A DNA stretch of 64,000 nt from NCBI GenBank assembly GCA_964407665.1, contig CAYOWK010000013.1, positions 19,737 through 83,736 of the forward strand, read 5' to 3'. Below are positions 55,807-64,000 of this stretch, piece after piece (position 1 is the stretch's first letter; each line of letters starts with the position of its first letter). Under the pieces are notes generated by a model. The model saw only the letters and a program-made list of their open reading frames with translations. It was not told the origin of the DNA and made no database searches. A program made the translations under genes and the position numbers. Origin of the DNA: CAYOWK01 sp964407665. Lineage in GTDB: Bacteria; Pseudomonadota; Alphaproteobacteria; Caulobacterales; Hyphomonadaceae.

Positions 55807-56807
55807 AGCGGCGGACGACTGATCGCGCGGGCGAACATCTCCGGGTCGACATTGCCGCCGGACAGGATCACGAGGACCGGGCCGCCGCCGGCGAACTCCG
55901 ACCGGTAAGCCAGAAGGGCCGCGAGGCAAGCGGCGCCGCCCGGCTCTACCACCAGCTTCTGGTGGGTGAAGGCGAACGCCATCGCATCCAGCATCTGGTC
56001 GTCGGAGACGGCGAAGCCTCCGGCGACGAGCTTGCGGTTGACCGCGAAGGTCAGGTCGCCGGGCTGGGGCGTCATGATCGCGTCGGCGATGGATTTGAGG
56101 CCCGGCTGGTTGGCGACGATCTCGCCTGCCGCGAGCGAGCGGATCGTATCGTCGAACCCGACGGGCTCGGCGGCGAACAGGCGCGTCTCAGGCGAGAGGC
56201 CCGCGAAAGCCGTCGAGACGCCCGCCATGAGGCCGCCGCCGGAGGCGTTGCAGATGAGGCTGTCGAATGTGACGCCCTGCTCCCGGGCGTCGAGGATGGC
56301 TTCGCGGCCCGCCGTACCCTGCCCGGCCATGATCCAGGCGTCGTCGTAGGGGCGGACCATCGTGGCGCCGGTGCGCTCCGCGATCTCCGCGCCGATGGCT
56401 TCGCGGCTTTCGGTGTAGCGGTCGTAGAGGCGCACCGTGGCGCCGCGCCGGCGCGTGCTGTCGATCTTCGCTTTCGGGCAGTCGGCAGGCATGACGATGG
56501 TGGCGGCCATACCAAGCATGCGTGCGGATTCTGCGACGCCCTGGGCGTGGTTGCCGGAGGAGAACGCGACGACGCCCCGCGGGCGGTCTGCCTCCGGGAT
56601 ACGGCTGATGCGGTTCCAGGCGCCGCGCATCTTGAAGGAGCCCGTGCGCTGCAGGTTCTCGCACTTCAGCCAGACCGGCGCGCCCACGTAGGCGTCGAGT
56701 TCGTCGGAGCGCAGCAGCGGCGTGCGGACCGTCACGCCTTCGATACGGCGCGCGGCGTCCTCGATGTCCTCGAGCGTGGGCAGGTCGGCGAGCGGGTTCG
56801 TGATCAT
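55803..56807 (-). CDS. Threonine/serine dehydratase (PLP, fold type II)
   Basis: 334 residues without a C-terminal ACT domain, so of the catabolic type. PLP Lys in GSFKMRGAW, the phosphate-binding loop SGGGLMAGV, and VAFSSGNHAQGVA are present. It deaminates threonine or serine to a 2-oxo acid and ammonia; serine racemase activity is a possible alternative. Three in-frame ATGs (56843, 56825, 56807) exist; 56807 gives MITNPLADLPTLEDIED. Confidence 0.9.
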   Translation of the reverse strand: MITNPLADLPTLEDIEDAARRIEGVTVRTPLLRSDELDAYVGAPVWLKCENLQRTGSFKMRGAWNRISRIPEADRPRGVVAFSSGNHAQGVAESARMLGMAATIVMPADCPKAKIDSTRRRGATVRLYDRYTESREAIGAEIAERTGATMVRPYDDAWIMAGQGTAGREAILDAREQGVTFDSLICNASGGGLMAGVSTAFAGLSPETRLFAAEPVGFDDTIRSLAAGEIVANQPGLKSIADAIMTPQPGDLTFAVNRKLVAGGFAVSDDQMLDAMAFAFTHQKLVVEPGGAACLAALLAYRSEFAGGGPVLVILSGGNVDPEMFARAISRPPL

Positions 56808-56884
56808 GGCGCGGTTATGCGCCATTTCCCGATCTGCCCGCAAACGAGCTTATCTAAGCCAGCGTTGAGGCGGGCTGCGCCAGA

Positions 56885-57850
56885 TCAGCCGGTATAGGCG
56901 GCCGAAAGGGCCGCCAGACGCTCGCGGGCCTCGGCATACTCGCGCTTGAGGCGGGCGACGTAGTCAGCCGTCGACATCCGCTTGTCGATGACGCCGATGC
57001 CCTGGCCGGCGCCCCAGACGTCCTTCCAGGCCTTGGCCTTGGTGTTGCCGCCGGAGCCGAAGTTCATGGTGGAGACGTCGCCTTCCGGCAGGTTGTTCGG
57101 GTCCATGCCCGCTGCCACGACGGACGGCGCCAGATAGTTGCCGTGCACGCCGGTGAAGAGGTTTGAGTACACGATGTCCTTGGCGGCGCTGGAGACGATC
57201 ATGTCCTTGTAGCCGTCGACCGCGCCCGCCTCGTGCGTCGAGATGAAGGCCGAGCCGATGTAGGCGACGTCCGCGCCCATGGCCTGCGCCGCCAGAATGG
57301 CCGAGCCGTTAGCGATGGAGCCGGAGAGCGCCAGCGGGCCGTCAAAGAACTGGCGGATCTCCTGGACCAGAGCGAAGGGCGACATGATCCCCGCGTGGCC
57401 GCCGGCTCCGGTGCAGACGGCGATCAGGCCATCGGCGCCCTTCTCCAGGGCCTTGTGGGCGAACATGATGTTGATGATGTCGTGCAGCACGATGCCGCCA
57501 TAGGAGTGGATCGCCTCGTTCACCTCGGGCCGGGCGCCCAGCGAGGTGATGACCACGGGAACCTTGTGCTTCACGCACAGGGCGAGGTCTTCGTCGAGGC
57601 GGTTGTTCGACTTGTGGACGATGAGGTTCACGGCATAGGGGGCCGAGCCCGGGCTGGCGGCGAGTTCAGAGGTGATCCGGGACAGCCATTCGTCGAGCTG
57701 GGCCAGCGGACGGGCGTTCAGCGACGGGAATGATCCGACGACGCCGGCCTTGCACTGGGCGATCACGAGATCCGGGTTGGAGATGATGAACAGCGGCGAA
57801 GCGATGACGGGAAGAGCCAGCTTGCCGGCCAGCACGGGGGGTAGCGCCAT
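56885..57850 (-). CDS. Nitronate monooxygenase (2-nitropropane dioxygenase-like)
   Basis: 321-residue FMN TIM-barrel enzyme. Conserved segments PVIASPLFIISNPDLV, CTGAGGHAG and GADVAYIGSAFISTHE match nitronate monooxygenases that detoxify nitronates such as propionate 3-nitronate. The C-terminal part (MNFGSGGNTKAKAWKDVWGAGQG) is typical of the alphaproteobacterial group. Divergent from the methylmalonyl-CoA mutase gene. Confidence 0.92.
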   Translation of the reverse strand: MALPPVLAGKLALPVIASPLFIISNPDLVIAQCKAGVVGSFPSLNARPLAQLDEWLSRITSELAASPGSAPYAVNLIVHKSNNRLDEDLALCVKHKVPVVITSLGARPEVNEAIHSYGGIVLHDIINIMFAHKALEKGADGLIAVCTGAGGHAGIMSPFALVQEIRQFFDGPLALSGSIANGSAILAAQAMGADVAYIGSAFISTHEAGAVDGYKDMIVSSAAKDIVYSNLFTGVHGNYLAPSVVAAGMDPNNLPEGDVSTMNFGSGGNTKAKAWKDVWGAGQGIGVIDKRMSTADYVARLKREYAEARERLAALSAAYTG

Positions 57851-58006
57851 GGGTCTGAACTCGTCCGTTTAATTTGCGATATGCAGAAATCGCAGGATAC
57901 CGGTCTGGCGGCCGGGAGCAACTGGCGTCCGGAGACTTGACGCGACAACGTTGGGGCGCCCCATAGCAAAACTGAGACTGCGCCCGCCGAATCTGGATTC
58001 TGACCG

Positions 58007-59869
58007 ATGTCTGACCTGCTGTCCCTTTCCTCGGATTTCCCTGCCGGGGACGAGCAGCAATGGCGCGATCTTGTGACCAAGGCGCTGAATGGCGGGGCCG
58101 CCGAGAAGCTGGACTCGAAGACCCAGCATGGCGTGAAGGTCAAACCGCTGTATCGCGAGAGCGACTGGGCGTCGGCGTCGGACGCCTCCGGTGCTCCGGG
58201 AGCCTCGCCTTTTGTGCGCGGAGCACGGACCGCGCCCGATCCGTATCTGCCCTGGGATATCCGCCAGATCGTTTCCCACCCCGACCCGGCGCGTGCAGCC
58301 GACCTGGTGATGGAGGCCCTGACGGGCGGCGCCTCGTCCATCGAACTGCAGGTTGGCCCCGGCGGGCTGGCCGTGACCTCTGCGGAGGATTTCCGGCGGC
58401 TCCTGTCCGAAGTGAAGCTCGACCTTGCGCCGGTTGCGCTCGATGGCGGCGGACTGCGCGAAGCCCGCCTGCTGGCTGAGGCTGCAACCTCCATGACGGC
58501 GCAGGCCGCGCTGGCGTTCAACGTCGATGCGATTGGCCGGTTGGCCGTTGCCGGCGCTGGAGACTCGGCGAGCGTCTCGAACGCCGCGCGGTTTGCGGCT
58601 GAGACGGCCAACCTGTTCCAGAACTCCGCGTCCCTGCGTGTGGACGGTCGCATCGCGCACGAAGCGGGCGGCACCGAGGTTCAAGAGCTGGCCTGGCTGG
58701 CGGCGTGCGGCGCAGAGTACATGCGGGCCATGCTGTCCGCGGGCATGAGCGCGGGAGCGGCGAGCCGCGCCCTGCTCTTCACAGTCAGCCTCGGGCCGGA
58801 TTTCCAGGTCGAGATCGCAAAGCTGCGTGCGGCGCGGCGCATCTGGTCGCGCATCGCCGAAGCGTTCGGCGCGACCGGTACGGACGCCGCGATGCGGCTG
58901 CAGGGCGTGACGTCGCTGCGGATGCAGGCGAAGCGCGATGCGTGGGTCAACATCCTTCGCAACACGGCGGCCTGCTTCGCGGGCGGCGTAGGCGGAGCCG
59001 ATATCGTGACGGTCCGCTGCTTTACCGATGCTATGGGTCAGCCCGGATCGCTGGCGCGCAGGCTCGCGCGCAACACGCAGATCATCGCGCAGGAGGAATC
59101 CAGCCTCGGCCGCGTTGTCGATCCGGCCGGCGGCTCTTGGGCGTTCGAGACGCTGGGCGCCGACCTGGCCGAAGCAGCCTGGACCCTGTTCCAGTCCATC
59201 GAGAGCGAGGGCGGCCTGCTGAAGGCGTTGCAGAACGGCGCCTTCCAGGGCGGTGTCGCTGAAGCCCTGACGGCCCGCCGCAAGGCCGCCGCGCGGCGGA
59301 AGGAATGGATCACGGGCGTCAACGATTTCCCGCTTATCGGCGAGCTGGCGCCCACCGTCGAGCTGGCTGCAGAGCCGGTTCAGGCTGACGACCCCGCCGG
59401 CGACCTGACGGTGCGCGCGATGGCGCCTGTGCGGGTGTCGGAGCCCTTCGAGGCGCTTCGGGATGCTGCGGACGCGGCGACGGCTGCGGGCGCTGCGCCG
59501 GGCGTCTTCCTGGCGGCGCTCGGACCGCTGGCGGAGCACTCCGGCAGGCTCACCTACGCCCAGAACTTCTTCGCAGCGGGCGGCGTGGCGGCCCGGTCAG
59601 TGTCCGGTTCGATCGATGAACTGGTGGAGGCCTTCAAGGGGTCCGGGCTGGCTGTCGCCTGCCTCTGCGGGGCCGACGCAAGGTATGCCGAGGACGCTGC
59701 TGCCGCAGCGGCGGCGCTGAAGGCCGCGGGCGCGCGCAGGCTCTATCTGGCCGGGCGGCCCGGCGAGAACGAGGCTGCCTGGAAGACGGCCGGGGTCGAC
59801 GAATTCATCTTCGTCGGCGTCGACCTCCTCGACAGCCTGCAGCGTCTGCACGGTGAATTGAAACTCTAG
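58007..59869 (+). CDS. mutA: Methylmalonyl-CoA mutase small subunit
   Basis: 620 residues, homologous to the substrate-binding barrel of the large subunit, followed by a degenerate cobalamin-binding domain: the DxHxxG motif is missing from the region around FAAGGVAARSVSG and GADARYAEDA. Pairs with MutB, the catalytic subunit, to convert methylmalonyl-CoA to succinyl-CoA. The mutB gene begins at 63521, separated by four unrelated genes rather than adjacent. Confidence 0.9.
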   Translation: MSDLLSLSSDFPAGDEQQWRDLVTKALNGGAAEKLDSKTQHGVKVKPLYRESDWASASDASGAPGASPFVRGARTAPDPYLPWDIRQIVSHPDPARAADLVMEALTGGASSIELQVGPGGLAVTSAEDFRRLLSEVKLDLAPVALDGGGLREARLLAEAATSMTAQAALAFNVDAIGRLAVAGAGDSASVSNAARFAAETANLFQNSASLRVDGRIAHEAGGTEVQELAWLAACGAEYMRAMLSAGMSAGAASRALLFTVSLGPDFQVEIAKLRAARRIWSRIAEAFGATGTDAAMRLQGVTSLRMQAKRDAWVNILRNTAACFAGGVGGADIVTVRCFTDAMGQPGSLARRLARNTQIIAQEESSLGRVVDPAGGSWAFETLGADLAEAAWTLFQSIESEGGLLKALQNGAFQGGVAEALTARRKAAARRKEWITGVNDFPLIGELAPTVELAAEPVQADDPAGDLTVRAMAPVRVSEPFEALRDAADAATAAGAAPGVFLAALGPLAEHSGRLTYAQNFFAAGGVAARSVSGSIDELVEAFKGSGLAVACLCGADARYAEDAAAAAAALKAAGARRLYLAGRPGENEAAWKTAGVDEFIFVGVDLLDSLQRLHGELKL

Positions 59870-59925
59870 GCATAGCCGTCTGCCTGCCCTACGCGTTAGA
59901 TCGGCGGATTAACCGGAGATACGGC

Positions 59926-61191
59926 ATGCGCATTCCTCTCGTTTCCGTCGCGGCTCTGGCGGTTGCACTGGCAGCCTGCAGTTCCGGCGACCCGCAGGTT
60001 TCGCAGGCCCAGACCCCGCCGCAGGGTGCAGCAACAGCTCCGGCCGCGGCCGCGCCTGCGGCTGCGCCCGTCAAGCAGGGCCCGCCGAACAAGAAGGACG
60101 CGCAACCCGCCTTCGCCGGCCAGACCCGCGCTCCGGCTGTCTCCTCCGGCATCCAGCTCAGCGTGGAGCGCGTGGCGGACGGCATCGACGAGCCGTGGGG
60201 CATCGCGGTTATGCCCGGGGATGATCTGCTGGTGACCGCCAAGTCCGGCAAGCTCTGGCGCGTGTCCGCCTCAGGCCAGAAATCCGAAGTGACCGGCGCG
60301 CCGAAAGTGGACGGCCGCGATCAGGGCGGTCTGCTCGATGTTTCGATCGCGCCGGATTTTGCGGCCAGCCGGAATGTCTATCTCTGCTTCTCGGAGGACC
60401 GCGGCTCCAACACCAATGGCACCAGCCTCGCGCGCGGGAAGCTCTCCACGGACGGCACGAAGCTGGAAAACGTCAGCGTGATCTTCCAGCAGCTGCCGGC
60501 GTGGGCCTCCACAAAACACTTCGGATGCAACATCGAATGGGCCGGCGACGGCAATCTGTTCCTGACGCTGGGCGAACGCTCGAACCCCGAGCCGCGCAAG
60601 CTGTCCCAGGACCTCGGCACGCATCTCGGCAAGGTTGTGCGGCTGACGCCGGACGGCAAGCCTGCCCCGGGCAACCCGTTCCTGAACCAGGCCGGCGCCA
60701 AGCCGGAGATCTGGTCCTACGGCCACCGCAACATGCAGGGCGCGGCGATCCAGCCGGGCACGGGCAAGCTGTGGACCATCGAGCACGGCCCGCGCGGCGG
60801 CGACGAGCTGAACGTCGCTGAAGCCGGCAAGAACTATGGCTGGCCGATCATCACGTACGGCATCGACTATCCGGGCGGCCCCATCGGCGAAGGCATCACG
60901 GCGCGCGAAGGCCTGACGCAGCCGGTCTATTACTGGGATCCCGTGATCGCGCCGGGCGACATGCTGTTCTACACGGGCGACCTGTTCCCGTGGAAAGGCG
61001 ACATCCTCGTCGCCGGGCTGCGCGGCACGCTGGTGCGCCTTGAACTCGATGGCGAGAAGGTCACCGGCGAGGAGCGCCTGCTGGAGAGCGAGGGCCGTCT
61101 GCGCGATGTGGCGCAGGGCGCTGGCGGATCGCTGTGGGTGGTCACGGACGAGCCGAACGGCAAGGTACTGCGGGTCACCCCTGCGAGCTAG
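59926..61191 (+). CDS. Lipoprotein PQQ-dependent sugar dehydrogenase-like
   Basis: 421 residues. Lipoprotein signal with lipobox ALAAC, a Pro/Ala-rich linker, and a six-bladed beta-propeller of the soluble glucose dehydrogenase/YliI (aldose sugar dehydrogenase) family: GIDEPWGIAVMPGDDLLVT, RDQGGLLDVSIAPDF, SYGHRNMQGAAI, EHGPRGGDELN. These oxidise aldoses with PQQ in the periplasm. GGAGA precedes the ATG. Activity depends on supplied PQQ. Confidence 0.92.
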   Translation: MRIPLVSVAALAVALAACSSGDPQVSQAQTPPQGAATAPAAAAPAAAPVKQGPPNKKDAQPAFAGQTRAPAVSSGIQLSVERVADGIDEPWGIAVMPGDDLLVTAKSGKLWRVSASGQKSEVTGAPKVDGRDQGGLLDVSIAPDFAASRNVYLCFSEDRGSNTNGTSLARGKLSTDGTKLENVSVIFQQLPAWASTKHFGCNIEWAGDGNLFLTLGERSNPEPRKLSQDLGTHLGKVVRLTPDGKPAPGNPFLNQAGAKPEIWSYGHRNMQGAAIQPGTGKLWTIEHGPRGGDELNVAEAGKNYGWPIITYGIDYPGGPIGEGITAREGLTQPVYYWDPVIAPGDMLFYTGDLFPWKGDILVAGLRGTLVRLELDGEKVTGEERLLESEGRLRDVAQGAGGSLWVVTDEPNGKVLRVTPAS

Positions 61192-62003
61192 CTTCTGAAC
61201 GTCGCGTTCGCGACGCCACAGACCACATCGCAAAGCGCCCGGAACAGCCGCTCCGACAGCTCCTCGTAAGGGTCCGGCACACCGCCGAGATCGTTCCACG
61301 AACCCATGCCGCCAAACACCCAGGCATGCCCGACCGCTGCATAGGTGGCGGCAAGACGCTGATCCACATGGCCGTAGCGCATCAGATCGCCGCTGAAGGC
61401 AAGATTGTCATCGACATGGCCGTCCAGCAGCCGGATCGCTTCCTCGAACAGGTCCGCGAAGTTGTCGAGCTGCTCGCGGCGCGCAAAACCTGCAATCTCC
61501 GGGAGGACGCTTCCCAGGTCAGAGGCTGCCGCATCAAGCCCGATCGCTACGGCGTCGAGGGGGGCGACCACGTCCTGCAGGATCCAGGTCGTCAGCCACA
61601 TCTTCTGCTGCGGGTCGGCCTCATCGCCCAGCGACTGGAAGCTCTCCCAGAGCTCCGAACGGTCTGCGCCGACCGCCTCCACGATCCAGCGCGGGCCGCC
61701 CCCGATAAAGGCAACCGACTCCCGCTCCGTGATCCCGGCAAGCTGGCCGGGCTGAATACGGGACGCCGAGGTATGCAGACGCAGGCCCCGACACCAGGGT
61801 TTCAGGGATGCGAACCATGCCAGGGGGTCTTCCGCAACCAGGACAAACTCGTCGCCGCCATCAGCGGGCGGCGTCTGGAACTCGCATGTCGCGGTGTAGG
61901 TAAAGCCCCCGGCGTCGGGCCAAAAGCCCGCAACATCCTCACCTCGCAAAAAGGCGTTGCCAGCCGCCACAAGACTGAGCGCTGCGTCGATATTGCCCTG
62001 CAT
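61188..62003 (-). CDS. Hypothetical protein
   Basis: 271 residues, cytoplasmic by appearance. Mostly alpha-helical with an N-terminal beta region (FTYTATCEFQTPPADGGDEFVLV) and many Trp/Asp residues. I recognise no family. Antiparallel to the sugar dehydrogenase gene with a 4-base convergent overlap, and to the SDR gene. Confidence 0.72.
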   Translation of the reverse strand: MQGNIDAALSLVAAGNAFLRGEDVAGFWPDAGGFTYTATCEFQTPPADGGDEFVLVAEDPLAWFASLKPWCRGLRLHTSASRIQPGQLAGITERESVAFIGGGPRWIVEAVGADRSELWESFQSLGDEADPQQKMWLTTWILQDVVAPLDAVAIGLDAAASDLGSVLPEIAGFARREQLDNFADLFEEAIRLLDGHVDDNLAFSGDLMRYGHVDQRLAATYAAVGHAWVFGGMGSWNDLGGVPDPYEELSERLFRALCDVVCGVANATFRS

Positions 62004-62062
62004 CCGTTCCCGCCGCGCCCTTCATCAGGCTACGGCGCTCCCACGCCCATGACCCTGGTCTG

Positions 62063-62854
62063 CTAGCGAGCCTTCAGCGGCGCAAAGCCGAGGTGCATGC
62101 CGGCATCGACGATCAGCGTCTCGCCCGTGATATGGCGGCTGCCCGAGCCCGCGAAGAACAGGATGCTCTCGGCGATGTCTTCCGGCTGCGAGGCGACCTT
62201 GAGCGGCGTGGTCTTGGCGACGTTCTCGGCGGTGGCCTGCTCGGCGCTGTCGCCCTGGTACTTCGTGAACCAGCCCGAGCCGATATAGCCGGGGCAGACG
62301 GCGTTGACGCGGATGTTCGGCGCGAGCGCACGCGCGAGGCTCAGCGTCAGCGTGTTCAGCGCGCCCTTGGTGGCGGCGTACGCGATGGACGAGCCGATGC
62401 CGGTGACGCCCGCGATGGACGACACGTTCACGACCGTGCCCTTGCCGCTGGCGGCGAGATACGACTGGGCGGCGCGGGTCATCTGGTAGACGGAGACGAC
62501 GTTCACCCGGTACAGCCGCAGGAAGTCATCGGCGTCGAGGGCTTCGAGGTCCGAGTGCTTTGCGAACTTGGTGATGCCGGCGTTGTTGATCAGGATATCG
62601 ACGCCGCCAAACGTCTCGACGGCGGCTGCGACGAGCGCGCGGCAGTCGGCGTCCTCGCCGACATTGGCCTGAACCGCGATGGCGTCGACGCCGAGTTCCT
62701 TGCACTTCGCAACGACTTCGGCGGCGGCGTCGGCGCTCGAGGAGTAGTTGACGCAGACATTGGCGCCCAGCTTCGCAAGGCCGATGGCGGTCGCGGCGCC
62801 AAGGCCCGTTCCGCCGCCCGTTACGATGGCGGTCTTGCCCTTCATGTCAGACAT
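62063..62854 (-). CDS. Short-chain dehydrogenase (FabG-like)
   Basis: 263-residue classical SDR: TGGGTGLG nucleotide motif, NNAG, Ser in NVSSIAG, YxxxK in AYAATKGAL and PGYIGSGWF. It resembles 3-oxoacyl reductases and related NAD(P) enzymes; substrate unassigned. Start ATG 62854 begins MSDMKGKTAIVTGGG; the open frame continues to 62926 without support. Confidence 0.93.
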   Translation of the reverse strand: MSDMKGKTAIVTGGGTGLGAATAIGLAKLGANVCVNYSSSADAAAEVVAKCKELGVDAIAVQANVGEDADCRALVAAAVETFGGVDILINNAGITKFAKHSDLEALDADDFLRLYRVNVVSVYQMTRAAQSYLAASGKGTVVNVSSIAGVTGIGSSIAYAATKGALNTLTLSLARALAPNIRVNAVCPGYIGSGWFTKYQGDSAEQATAENVAKTTPLKVASQPEDIAESILFFAGSGSRHITGETLIVDAGMHLGFAPLKAR

Positions 62855-62935
62855 TGCGGTCTCCCGTTGGTTTCTGGCGTCAGCGTCTGGATGCGGGATA
62901 GCATTTTCATCGGCTGGGGCCAGCACCTGAACGAA

Positions 62936-62969
62936 GAAACGGCCAGCGGATCTTTCCGCCGGCCGTTTC
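62936..62969 (-). terminator. Terminator of the EF-hand gene
   Basis: GAAACGGCC (62936-62944) pairs exactly with GGCCGTTTC (62961-62969), with an inner GCGGA-TCTT-TCCGC stem, about 80 bases past the EF-hand stop. The minus strand continues TTCTTCGTTC, a U-rich tail. Confidence 0.75.
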
Positions 62970-63048
62970 AGGCCCTCTCCCCCGAGAGTCAGTTTTTATG
63001 TGGTGTTCGGGGAGGTCAGCTCGGGGAGGGGTTGTCGGGTGGGGTCGC

Positions 63049-63336
63049 CTAGCCCGGACGTTGCGGGCGGAAGTTTGCGTACTGTTCTTTCGTGACAGAG
63101 CCTTTTCCGCCCGTGTCCATCATCGCCCAGATCTGGTCGGCATAGTCCTTCATCTGGTCGGGGATGGAGGGCAGCCATTCCTCCTTGGTCAGCTGGCCGT
63201 TCTTGTCGATGTCCAGCGTGTCGAACCGGACCATGCGCTGTTCCGGCGTCATCTGCTGGCCGCCCTGCTGGGCGAGCGCAGGCGCCGCAAGCGCTCCGGC
63301 GATCAGGCTGGCGGCCAGAATCGTGTGAACCTTCAT
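63049..63336 (-). CDS. Secreted EF-hand calcium-binding protein
   Basis: 95 residues: signal peptide (MKVHTILAASLIAGALAAPA, cleavage near ALAQ) and a canonical EF loop DIDKNGQLTKEE. A second, degenerate loop (DTGGKGSVTKEQ) lacks the central Asp. Periplasmic calcium-binding role likely. The start at 63336 is chosen because AGGGAGG is 9 bases upstream, which excludes the more 5' ATG. Confidence 0.86.
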   Translation of the reverse strand: MKVHTILAASLIAGALAAPALAQQGGQQMTPEQRMVRFDTLDIDKNGQLTKEEWLPSIPDQMKDYADQIWAMMDTGGKGSVTKEQYANFRPQRPG

Positions 63337-63369
63337 GTTTCCCATCCTCCCTGAACAGCGACTGCCCAC

Positions 63370-63520
63370 GGGTTTCGGGAGCAGGCTACCAGCGCGCGAA
63401 TCTGATCATGAAACGGCGGTGGCGAGAATGTCCGTCGCTGCCTTTTATGCAGTCGCTGCAACCCTTCATGTTGCGCTGCGGCGGTGCTAGAGAATCCCCG
63501 TGCATATACCGGAGTGCGTA
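63370..63520. other. Intergenic region before mutB
   Basis: 151 bases between divergent genes. Contains the ribosome site GGAG 6 bases before the mutB ATG and a weak TTGCGC hexamer near 63473; no clear -10 and no gene. Confidence 0.4.
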
Positions 63521-64000
63521 ATGACGGCCGCCTTTCCAGACTTCACCAGGCTCCCGCTCGGGGAAACTGCGCCGGGCGGCCCGGTCCCGGCCGGCGGCGA
63601 GCCCTGGCTGACGCCGGAAGGCCTGCCGGTGAAGGGTCTTTACACGGCAGCCGATACGGCCGGGCTCGACTTCCTGAACGACTGGCCCGGCATCGCGCCG
63701 TTTGGCCGGGGTCCCTACCCTACCATGTACACCAACCAGCCCTGGACCATCCGCCAGTACGCCGGATTCTCAACCGCCGAGGACTCCAACGCCTTCTACC
63801 GCCGCAACCTCGCCGCCGGTCAGAAGGGCCTGTCGGTCGCCTTCGACCTCGCCACCCACCGCGGCTACGACAGCGACCATCCGCGCGTCGTCGGCGACGT
63901 CGGCAAGGCCGGCGTCGCGATCGACAGCGTCGAGGACATGAAGATCCTGTTCGACGGCATACCCCTGGACAAGATGTCGGTCTCGATGACCATGAACGGC
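63521..64000 (+). CDS. mutB: Methylmalonyl-CoA mutase large subunit (5' part, runs off the window)
   Basis: First 160 codons of the catalytic subunit. TIRQYAGFSTAEDSNAFYRRNLAAGQKGLSVAFDLATHRGYDSDHPR is the standard N-terminal substrate-binding segment. The B12-binding DxHxxG domain lies beyond the window end. Completes the propionyl-CoA to succinyl-CoA route with the carboxylase and MutA. Confidence 0.95.
   Translation, partial: MTAAFPDFTRLPLGETAPGGPVPAGGEPWLTPEGLPVKGLYTAADTAGLDFLNDWPGIAPFGRGPYPTMYTNQPWTIRQYAGFSTAEDSNAFYRRNLAAGQKGLSVAFDLATHRGYDSDHPRVVGDVGKAGVAIDSVEDMKILFDGIPLDKMSVSMTMNG

Overview
The window is a high-GC, densely packed chromosomal segment of an alphaproteobacterium, most like the Caulobacterales/Hyphomonadaceae (placement inferred from gene content, not from a search). 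Supporting signs are a GTTC-N7-GTTC LexA box between divergent ssb and uvrA, an alphaproteobacterial-style UvrA and GyrA, an Asp-type (zinc-independent) HemB, a TonB-dependent receptor paired with an inner-membrane transporter, and many acyl-CoA and propionate genes. I see no prophage, transposase, integrase, CRISPR array, rRNA or tRNA. It reads as ordinary core chromosome with a few lineage-specific inserts.

Layout. 0.15-5.6 kb: GNAT, hemB, a VanZ-like membrane protein, a translationally coupled GNAT + RLAN/ATP-grasp pair, then a divergent NAD(P)-binding oxidoreductase / HxlR regulator pair with a perfect palindromic operator candidate. 5.6-10.7 kb: xseA, two small proteins of unknown function, purD and an APH-like kinase. 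10.8-12.2 kb: a DUF3011 protein and a 750-bp region rich in strong inverted repeats. 12.2-22.2 kb: acyl-CoA (propionyl-CoA) carboxylase beta subunit, a KatE-type large catalase, a TonB receptor + concentrative nucleoside transporter operon, and an S46 dipeptidyl-peptidase. 22.3-26.7 kb: SDR, cytochrome c, HD-domain protein, a YwqK-DUF1801 fusion, tandem thioredoxin-like proteins and an orphan gene of unlike composition. 26.7-33.3 kb: acyl-CoA metabolism (two acyl-CoA dehydrogenases, an ABM-domain protein, a crotonase lacking both catalytic glutamates) and a DUF3089 protein lacking its nucleophile.

33.4-42.7 kb is housekeeping: two overlapping cyclophilins, coaD, gyrA, ssb, uvrA and an HU protein with an N-terminal Ala/Lys/Pro tail. 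42.7-50.2 kb: membrane protein, TonB-C-terminal-domain protein, trmFO, DUF1353, DUF6498-like, a 1-kb gene-free block of palindromic repeats, a squalene/phytoene-synthase-like protein and sodB. 50.2-64 kb: an EAL protein with a substituted catalytic base, a TauD-like dioxygenase, smpB-dapA, a lytic transglycosylase coupled to a DUF2185 gene, threonine dehydratase, nitronate monooxygenase, methylmalonyl-CoA mutase small subunit, PQQ-type sugar dehydrogenase, SDR, EF-hand protein and the truncated start of the methylmalonyl-CoA mutase large subunit.

How the genes work together: the carboxylase beta chain and the mutase subunits belong to the propionyl-CoA to succinyl-CoA route, fed by the acyl-CoA dehydrogenases and crotonase. 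xseA, uvrA, ssb and gyrA handle DNA maintenance; KatE and SodB handle reactive oxygen. The most unusual items are the GNAT/RLAN-ATP-grasp operon, several enzymes that keep their fold but lose key catalytic residues (EAL, DUF3089, crotonase), and paired structured repeats whose stems appear to covary.
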